Shown: positions 6,135-11,127 of the stretch, piece by piece | Layout: every line of letters begins with the position of its first letter | How positions within the stretch are numbered: the stretch's first letter is position 1 | DNA from: an uncultured Chlamydiae bacterium | Lineage (GTDB): Bacteria > Chlamydiota > Chlamydiia > Chlamydiales > SM23-39 | Direction of reading: 5' to 3' | Assembly (NCBI GenBank): GCA_903909295.1 | Contig: CAIVVG010000011.1 | Coordinates: forward strand, 1 to 11,127 | DNA: 11,127 nt | Program-made: the position numbers and the translations under genes | Notes under the pieces: model-generated | Told to the model about the DNA's origin: nothing | The model's database searches: none | Seen by the model: only the letters and a program-made list of their open reading frames with translations

Positions 6135-7028
6135 TTAAAAACACACATCGGGAAAATACAGAGGAGCGGCATCCTTCGATGTGGCAATGCAATAGGTTGC
6201 TATAGCAATCGTAGCGGCCCGTGGACCTGCTCCTTGAAAGAGTCGTCTCACTCCCCCTTGCCCGATAATTCCTCTCGCTGTTTGCAAAACCGAAGTATGC
6301 TCTCCGTTCGTATCGGCCTGCATTCGAGTTTTGACTAAATCGAAAGGGGTGCTGAGGGCTCCAACCACTGTTCCGGCAACTCCGCTGGCCGCCACTTCTC
6401 GTGTCTGTTTATCAGAGATGAACGGCTTAAGTTCCCTACGGACAATATCATTGAATGCAAAAATACCAGTATTATAGGCTCCATCGCGGGACACTGTAGG
6501 AGTCAGCCCCTTCGTCAAAGCTTTAAACGCCCCCTCCTTCTGGATCAAAGAGCGCGCCACAGACCAGATCGATCCTCCGTGCAGCTGCTGCTGAATCATC
6601 ACCCTTTCACAAGGAGAGATTACAATAGCGCCCAAACCTCCAGATACGAGGCTCGCTATAAGGTTATCTCTGTCACTCAGAGGCGCGCCGCGGCGTAACC
6701 ATTCACTGCCCAAGTGGTACGTCAAGAACGTAATCCCTTCTGCCGGCCCCCCACTGGCGACGCCCACGCCCAGCCCTTTATACAGGGCTGATAGAGGGGG
6801 CAACCCAGGATTTTTCGCCATGGCATAGGTCTTTAATGCAAAAAAGGGCTGCGTGATTGCTATCATCACTGCATTCGCAACAAAACCGTTGACAAAGCGC
6901 CCCCCATCATTCAACTGCCTTGTTACTTCTCTGCCTTGCATTTGGCCTACATTCTGTCTTTGGGCCGCAGCGGGCGGCACGAAAGTGGAGCGATTTTGCA
7001 TCATTGCGGTAACCGAGTAATATGACAT
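6135..7028 (-). CDS. Mitochondrial carrier family (SLC25-type) protein
   Basis: A 297-residue protein with the three-fold repeat of eukaryotic mitochondrial carriers. Repeat signatures follow the odd helices: P61-FFAL-K66, P139-CERV-M144 and P228-FDLV-K233. Only the third is canonical Px[DE]xx[KR]; the acid is missing from the first and the base from the second. Matching EG/KG elements follow: LYKGLG (82-87), EGAFKALTKGL (165-175) and RLFQGAGPR (262-270). Residues 1-45 form a polar extension that could hold a secretion signal. The start has AAGGA seven bases upstream. Bacterial carriers of this type are rare and known from intracellular species: Legionella LncP is a secreted effector placed in host mitochondria. 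Acquisition from a eukaryote and delivery to host mitochondria, or use in the bacterial or inclusion membrane, are inferences. The substrate is unknown. Confidence 0.9.
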   Translation of the reverse strand: MSYYSVTAMMQNRSTFVPPAAAQRQNVGQMQGREVTRQLNDGGRFVNGFVANAVMIAITQPFFALKTYAMAKNPGLPPLSALYKGLGVGVASGGPAEGITFLTYHLGSEWLRRGAPLSDRDNLIASLVSGGLGAIVISPCERVMIQQQLHGGSIWSVARSLIQKEGAFKALTKGLTPTVSRDGAYNTGIFAFNDIVRRELKPFISDKQTREVAASGVAGTVVGALSTPFDLVKTRMQADTNGEHTSVLQTARGIIGQGGVRRLFQGAGPRAATIAIATYCIATSKDAAPLYFPDVCF

Positions 7029-7208
7029 TTTACATTCCTTATTTTTTAGGAGAACAGACTACCAAATTTTTATTTTTTGTGACAAGAAAATAACGTTTAA
7101 AATTGAAAAAAAACCATACCCAAATTTTCGGTTCAAACGTGGGGGACCATATGCTGTCGATATTGCCCACACACACAAGGCCTTGCCGCAACTTAATAGA
7201 TAGCTCGG

Positions 7209-8114
7209 CTAACTCGGCCCTGAATGGCCGAGATTGCGCTCGAGCAGCAGTTCAAGTTGTTTTGGTATAGAAGCTGCGCTGCTCGACAAGCAGTGCAGTA
7301 GTTTCTGAATGATGTGGAATGACTGGAGATCTTGATCCAAAGACGGAATGTACTCGACAAGCTCAAAAGCCAGTAGGGGAAATGCCTCCAAGAGAGAAAG
7401 GGTGGAGAGGATCTCATCCGGATGTATTCCTCCTGGTACAGGAGTCCCCACCGCAGAAGCAAAAGAGGGATCGATGCTATCGAGATCAAAAGAGACTCCG
7501 ATTCCTGCTGTGCGTGCTGCAATGGTTTGGAGAGCTTCCTTCATAACAACGTCAAGCCCCCTTTCGCGGATCTCTGACATGAAGTAAATACGGACATTCA
7601 GCGATTTGAGGAACTCTTCCTCTCCTGTTTCAAAGCTCCGGATGCCAATTAAGACCACATTTTCCGGCTTGATTTTTGGATAGGGATCTCCGATTTGGGT
7701 CAGTGAAGGATCTCCCCTACCTAATAAAGCGGCGAGCGGCATTCCATGAATATTTCCCGATTCCGAGGTTTCCGGGGTGTGAGAGTCCATGTGTGCATCA
7801 ATCCAAAGAAGACCTAGATCCCCCTTTGGCCGGAGAGCGCTTGCTACTCCTGACCACATTCCGACTCCACAGGAGTGGTCCCCTCCGATGGAAATGAAAA
7901 AAGTCTCCTCTCGGGTTAGGTCAGCAGAGGCCTCCGCCAATTCTCGATTCAAGAGTTCGATTTGTTTTAAAGGCTCTTGGATCTCCGGCCTTGGAAGGAT
8001 CATCGCTCTCCAATCAGCATTCAGAGAAAGATATTCTTTCAAAAAAAGGGGACCTTTCCCGCATCTGGGATCCCCAGCCCCTACTCCAGACGCTAAGCCA
8101 ATAAAAGGAATCAT
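7209..8114 (-). CDS. rocF: Arginase (ureohydrolase family)
   Basis: Arginase cleaves L-arginine to L-ornithine and urea with two Mn(II) ions in the cytoplasm. The 301-residue protein keeps every metal ligand: H80 (GGDHS), D106, H108 and D110 (DAHMDSH), D210 and D212 (SFDLDSIDPSF). GTPVPGG (223-229), NIHGMPLAALLG (121-132) and E254 in VEYIPS also match arginase rather than agmatinase. I place the start at ATG 8114, which overlaps the permease stop as TAATG and follows GGAAAG at four bases. An in-frame ATG at 8141 lies inside the permease gene and lacks a ribosome site; from 8114 the protein begins directly on the first beta strand, as expected. Arginine depletion in the host cell or ornithine supply to polyamine synthesis are both plausible roles. 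Confidence 0.92.
   Translation of the reverse strand: MIPFIGLASGVGAGDPRCGKGPLFLKEYLSLNADWRAMILPRPEIQEPLKQIELLNRELAEASADLTREETFFISIGGDHSCGVGMWSGVASALRPKGDLGLLWIDAHMDSHTPETSESGNIHGMPLAALLGRGDPSLTQIGDPYPKIKPENVVLIGIRSFETGEEEFLKSLNVRIYFMSEIRERGLDVVMKEALQTIAARTAGIGVSFDLDSIDPSFASAVGTPVPGGIHPDEILSTLSLLEAFPLLAFELVEYIPSLDQDLQSFHIIQKLLHCLSSSAASIPKQLELLLERNLGHSGPS
7213..7232. repeat. Hairpin at the end of the arginase gene
   Basis: CTCGGCC and GGCCGAG form a perfect seven-base-pair stem with a six-base loop covering the last arginase codons. A further CTCGGC copy lies just beyond at 7204-7209. No U-tract follows on the minus strand, so a terminator role is weak; it may end or stabilise the 3' part of the permease-arginase message. 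Confidence 0.35.
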
Positions 8115-9346
8115 TAAACTTTCCAGATTAATTTTACCCATTGAAATACAAAAATAGAGAAAGCAAAAGAACCAGCCAATACAAGAGCTAATTTCCCTCC
8201 TGGCATCTGATAATCGCTATCGATCTTTCTCTTGTACCTTCCCACCCATATCATCCCTATTGGGATAAGGCCAGAGAGAAGCGCATCGCCAAAACCTCCA
8301 CTCATATCTAGGAAATCTAAGAGGGCTTTGGGGAAAAAAATCGCCAATGTCATGGAGGGCACCAAAGACAAAAATGTGATCTTATTTTCATTGACCCTCT
8401 GGGAAAAGTTTCTAAGAAGGTCCTTCACAAAATCAAAAAGAGCGACCGATAACCCCATGTAAGAGGTGGCTACAGCGAGAAAGGCAAATGTATCGATTAA
8501 GAAGAAAAATGAAGTAGTATTGAAATATGCCTTGAGTGGCTCGACGATCATAAGACCTTTCGCAGAGGCCTCCCTCAAACCGAGAGCCCCCTCAAAAGGG
8601 ATGATTCCGTGGATGACTAGGAGCCAGAGAAAATAAACCACAAAAGGAAGGGAAGTTCCGATCACAATCGATTTTTTTAGATCTTTCACATCATAATTGA
8701 GGTAAGAGCAAAGAGAAGGGACGATCATCTGATAACTAAATGCGGCAATAATTAAAGGAAAAGAGTTTAGACCATGCATCCAAGCAGGACGGAATGCTAA
8801 GTAATCAAGCTTTAAATAGGAGATCCCCATCACAATTATATAGCAATAAATCGCCCCCATGAAAATCGTCATCCAAGCATTCATTCTCCCGATAAAGGAG
8901 ATCCCCAAAGAGACGATTCCGCCAAATACGACTGTGAACAAAACACAACTCATCACATATCCTGGAGAGATCCCGAAGAGATTTTGGGCCCAATGATCGA
9001 TGAGGAGCGCACCGGCTGAAGTATAGGCCACAAGAGAAGCGCAGTTCATAAAGAGGTAAACGACCAAACTAAGAGTGTTTCCCGGCTTACCGAGCAAATT
9101 TTGGGCCATAGAAGAAAAATGGGCGCCGTTTTTAAACCACCCGGAAACCTCGACTAACAACAGTCCTGTGAAAGTCATAAAGACCCATGTGACAAAAAGA
9201 ACCAGAAGAGAAAGGACAAAACCAGCCTCTGCCGTCTGTATTGGCATTGCAAGCATTCCGCCTCCAATGCATGTGCCCGTAACAAGTAAAGATCCTCTCC
9301 AAGAAGATCTCGAGCTAATGACTTCAGTTTGCGTAGTCGCCACCAT
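8114..9346 (-). CDS. TyrP-like amino-acid permease (HAAAP family)
   Basis: A 410-residue inner-membrane permease with about eleven hydrophobic helices. Members of this family import aromatic amino acids (TyrP, Mtr) or serine and threonine (SdaC, TdcC) with protons; chlamydiae carry tyrP copies. The first helix has GTCIGGGMLAMP (residues 24-35), the family's glycine-rich signature, and AFSYQMIVPSL lies mid-protein. The chosen ATG (9346) begins MVATTQTEVISSRS. A longer frame from 9460 is rejected because it covers the promoter at 9379-9407. The ribosome site is weak. The stop overlaps the arginase start by one base (TAATG), implying that uptake or exchange and arginine cleavage are produced together. 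Whether it carries arginine, ornithine or an aromatic amino acid is not decided by the sequence. Confidence 0.88.
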   Translation of the reverse strand: MVATTQTEVISSRSSWRGSLLVTGTCIGGGMLAMPIQTAEAGFVLSLLVLFVTWVFMTFTGLLLVEVSGWFKNGAHFSSMAQNLLGKPGNTLSLVVYLFMNCASLVAYTSAGALLIDHWAQNLFGISPGYVMSCVLFTVVFGGIVSLGISFIGRMNAWMTIFMGAIYCYIIVMGISYLKLDYLAFRPAWMHGLNSFPLIIAAFSYQMIVPSLCSYLNYDVKDLKKSIVIGTSLPFVVYFLWLLVIHGIIPFEGALGLREASAKGLMIVEPLKAYFNTTSFFFLIDTFAFLAVATSYMGLSVALFDFVKDLLRNFSQRVNENKITFLSLVPSMTLAIFFPKALLDFLDMSGGFGDALLSGLIPIGMIWVGRYKRKIDSDYQMPGGKLALVLAGSFAFSIFVFQWVKLIWKV

Positions 9347-9378
9347 AAAAACCCATCCGAGGAAAGTAGATGAAGAAA

Positions 9379-9407
9379 ATTGTACACTATCTGGCCAATT
9401 GAGGCAA
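9379..9407 (-). promoter_or_regulatory. Sigma70-type promoter of permease-arginase operon
   Basis: On the minus strand -35 TTGCCT (9407-9402) and -10 TACAAT (9384-9379) are separated by exactly 17 bases. They match four and five of six consensus positions. Transcription would start near 9372, leaving a leader of about 26 bases before ATG 9346. This is the best promoter in the window. Confidence 0.6.
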
Positions 9408-9431
9408 TGCGTTAAAAACATAATTAGGGGC

Positions 9432-9460
9432 TTGTTCAATTTCAACAGCCCGTTTATCAT
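9432..9460 (+). promoter_or_regulatory. Candidate promoter of the nucleotidyltransferase gene
   Basis: TTGTTC (9432-9437) and TATCAT (9455-9460) are 17 bases apart; the -10 matches five of six positions and the -35 only three. Transcription would begin around 9467, only about five bases before ATG 9472. With no Shine-Dalgarno visible, this suggests near-leaderless translation. Confidence 0.4.
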
Positions 9461-9471
9461 CCGTGTCCGAT

Positions 9472-11127
9472 ATGGCGCTCATCACCAATCCCGTATTTTT
9501 AAATGAGACTCAGGCAGAGAGATTCAAACGATTTTTTGAAGAAAGGATCTATCATTACGAAACCCCTTTTGTACAGTGCGATTTACCCGTTGTTGATTTT
9601 ATCTCTCGGTTGAAAAACAATCTCCACGCTACCGGCGTCTTTTTGAAGGGAGGGGCAACATCGCGCATTCTCACAGGCCGCGGTACCTATCTTTCAGACG
9701 TGGATATCCAATTTGAATTTCCCCGTCCTCAGAACTGGAATCTGGTGGAAAAAATTTTCCTAGACACCCTAGCAGTATACACGAAGTGCGACTGCAGTCG
9801 TGAGGGAGGGAGAAAAGCGCGTAAACTCGTTAAGGACGATAAAAACGAATTCGCTATCCACAGACTTCCCACCTTCATTAAAGGAAGCCCCCAAGAATTA
9901 GACCTCACCTTCCACGTCCAAAGCCAAAATGGGTGCTTTGGAACAGCCGATGCAGTCCAAATTGACTTAAGTAGTTTGACAACCTCCTCCGTGAGACTCG
10001 ATCAGATCAAACTGCGGGCAGTAGATGGGTATGGCGTTGCAAAATGTTTGAAGCTTATGCAAAAACACCAATTCACAGTGGAGCCTCTGGAAAGGATTAC
10101 TACAATAGCAAACGGGCTGAGGGGTTATTGCCGCATTCTCTCCAGGGGATATTATCCCAAAGACCCTGAGATTGAAAAACGGTATTGGGCGGCTTTTCCG
10201 GCAGAAGACAAAGAATTGCTCACCTATCTCGCCCGACATTATCCCGCTGACCCTCAAGGCCAAATCATTTATTGTCTCAATTACTATGCTATTTTAGAGA
10301 GATGTGAAGTGAAATGCCCCTCCATTCAAGAAGCACTTTTTCAACAACTTTGCATTTCCCTGGGGGTATCGGCACGCGATTACACCCCTGAAGAACAGAG
10401 TTCCTTCCCTCAATATGCGCAATATTATCTCTATCTTCGCGCCCACGATCCTCTTGAGATGCCGACTCGAGAAGCGGTATTTTTTTCAGTAGATAGAGAA
10501 GAACTGGGAATCCCCAGCAATAATTATCTTTTCATTCGCTTCCCTGTTCAAGAACTAGACCCAGAAAATGCAGCTTCTCATCCTTTGCTATCTCCTTTCC
10601 AGAAAATCTTCTCTCATCCAAATCCCTCTCTTCTCGACTTCTTTAACGGGAAAAAAAGAGCCCCTCCGGTATTAGAACCGGAGCCCTCTTTAAAAGAGCT
10701 TTGTGGCAAGGTGCCGATCAAACAAATTGTTCGCCTCTATAAGGAAAAACCCGACCCGACCTCTCTAGAAGCAATCGCGAGGATCTCGATCCCCATTTTT
10801 TTTGAACTCCTCTCTCTAACCCCTGAATTTGAAGCCCCTTTTCTAACCACCCTCTTTGCAACACATCCAGAACAAGCCTTGCATTTTCTATCCCATGCGC
10901 CACCTGCTATTGCACGGAAGTATTTATTCGATTCATTCTTGCAGCCTCTTGAACAGAAATTTGGCCCTCTTCTTTTTTCCGACGGAAAAAAACTTTGTTA
11001 CTCAACGATAGAGCGTTACGCAAAAAAATATCGCCCTAAAGATTTGCTCCGTCTCTATCATCAACTAGAATCTCAGATGATTGAAGCTCCGGAAGCTCTT
11101 TCTTTTCTCCTCCTCTTTCTTAACGCC
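9472..11127 (+). CDS. CCA-adding/poly(A) polymerase-like nucleotidyltransferase with long helical tail (3' end outside window)
   Basis: The frame is open from ATG 9472 to the window edge, giving at least 552 residues. The first part looks like a Pol-beta superfamily nucleotidyltransferase head. It has G60-G61-A-T-S-R65 and, 14 residues after G61, D76-V-D78-I. D144-L-T-F resembles the RRDLT motif of class II CCA-adding enzymes. A neck-like L181-R-A-V184 and F201-T-V-E-P205 follow. The three acidic residues of the active site are therefore present. From about residue 260 the protein is helical, without motifs I know; a proline-rich linker (about 395-408) separates a further helical part with two similar segments, IVRLYKEK and LLRLYHQL. 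Its length and tail do not fit a housekeeping CCA or PcnB enzyme. Target could be tRNA, another RNA, a nucleotide or a protein. Start: GTG 9463 is an alternative; neither start has a ribosome site. Confidence 0.75.
   Translation, partial: MALITNPVFLNETQAERFKRFFEERIYHYETPFVQCDLPVVDFISRLKNNLHATGVFLKGGATSRILTGRGTYLSDVDIQFEFPRPQNWNLVEKIFLDTLAVYTKCDCSREGGRKARKLVKDDKNEFAIHRLPTFIKGSPQELDLTFHVQSQNGCFGTADAVQIDLSSLTTSSVRLDQIKLRAVDGYGVAKCLKLMQKHQFTVEPLERITTIANGLRGYCRILSRGYYPKDPEIEKRYWAAFPAEDKELLTYLARHYPADPQGQIIYCLNYYAILERCEVKCPSIQEALFQQLCISLGVSARDYTPEEQSSFPQYAQYYLYLRAHDPLEMPTREAVFFSVDREELGIPSNNYLFIRFPVQELDPENAASHPLLSPFQKIFSHPNPSLLDFFNGKKRAPPVLEPEPSLKELCGKVPIKQIVRLYKEKPDPTSLEAIARISIPIFFELLSLTPEFEAPFLTTLFATHPEQALHFLSHAPPAIARKYLFDSFLQPLEQKFGPLLFSDGKKLCYSTIERYAKKYRPKDLLRLYHQLESQMIEAPEALSFLLLFLNA
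10655..10691 (-). terminator. Antisense intrinsic-terminator-like hairpin inside the nucleotidyltransferase gene
   Basis: AAAGAG (10655-10660) pairs with CTCTTT (10686-10691), and CTCCGGT (10664-10670) with ACCGGAG (10677-10683). A small 3-by-2 internal loop of C residues separates the stems, and the terminal loop is six bases. Read on the minus strand, the stem is followed by seven Ts (10657-10651; the first three lie in the stem), the standard intrinsic terminator design. It points against the host gene and would stop antisense transcription. The coding frame passes through it without interruption, encoding the proline-rich linker. Confidence 0.55.

Noticed and set aside
6135..7028. Assignment of the mitochondrial carrier to the S-adenosylmethionine carrier type, suggested by FLTY after repeat 1 and the nearby AdoMetDC-like gene
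   Set aside because: The second-repeat segment around SRDGAYNTGIF does not resemble the SAM carriers I remember, so the substrate is left open.
7319..7897. Plus-strand frames across the arginase gene (7319-7546, 7348-7587, 7676-7897)
   Set aside because: They are antisense to a gene with intact catalytic motifs and show no ribosome site or recognisable domain.
8114..8141. Arginase start at ATG 8141, giving a 310-residue protein
   Set aside because: It lacks a ribosome site and overlaps the permease by 28 bases; ATG 8114 gives a TAATG coupling with GGAAAG upstream and a natural first strand.
9346..9460. Permease start at 9460, adding 38 residues
   Set aside because: The extension covers a good promoter (9379-9407) and does not resemble a permease N-terminus.
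9967..10263. Minus-strand 98-residue frame across the nucleotidyltransferase gene
   Set aside because: It lies opposite the neck-like segment of a longer coding frame and has no recognisable features.
1..11127. CRISPR arrays, tRNA or rRNA genes, insertion sequences
   Set aside because: No regularly spaced repeats, cloverleaf-like sequence, transposase motif or long terminal inverted repeats were seen by eye.

Overview
The window most likely comes from an environmental, amoeba-associated member of the Chlamydiae. The evidence is a chlamydial-looking Mfd C-terminus, a TyrP-type amino-acid permease, very short intergenic gaps, 1-4 nt overlaps between co-transcribed genes, mixed Shine-Dalgarno strength, and a eukaryote-type mitochondrial carrier of the kind known from intracellular bacteria. 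Base composition looks mid-range, except for mfd, which is strikingly C-rich at third codon positions. The phylum assignment is a reading by eye, not a search result.

Layout. (1) 2-1387 (+): the C-terminal part of mfd, running in from the left edge. (2) 2606-1485 (-): an AlaX-type alanyl-tRNA editing hydrolase followed, 27 nt later, by an unlisted 51-codon gene for a membrane-anchored or exported peptide with a C-x2-C...H-x-C cluster. (3) 2730-4648 (+): an Fe(II)/2-oxoglutarate oxygenase of the clavaminate synthase/VioC type, then an EamA (DMT) transporter joined by a TTGA stop/start overlap. (4) 6021-4643 (-): a pyruvoyl-type S-adenosylmethionine decarboxylase homologue with a signal peptide, then a second EamA transporter joined by TAATG. 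The two transporter genes converge and overlap by 6 nt. (5) 7028-6135 (-): a mitochondrial carrier family protein. (6) 9346-7209 (-): a TyrP-like permease and an arginase joined by TAATG, behind a good sigma70-type promoter. (7) 9472 to the right edge (+): an open-ended protein of at least 552 residues with a Pol-beta/CCA-adding-like nucleotidyltransferase head and a long helical tail.

How the genes may work together. Three enzyme-transporter pairs are tied by stop/start overlaps: oxygenase-EamA, AdoMetDC-like-EamA and permease-arginase. They lie in under 7 kb together with a mitochondrial carrier. The chemistry converges on arginine, ornithine, S-adenosylmethionine and polyamines, or modified amino acids. 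My inference is an accessory, host-facing metabolite exchange island in an intracellular bacterium. The least expected parts are the exported decarboxylase, the mitochondrial carrier, the C-type tiny peptide beside AlaX, and an antisense-oriented intrinsic terminator embedded in frame in the nucleotidyltransferase gene. There is no gene-free stretch above 300 nt; the longest intergenic gaps are 180 nt or less.
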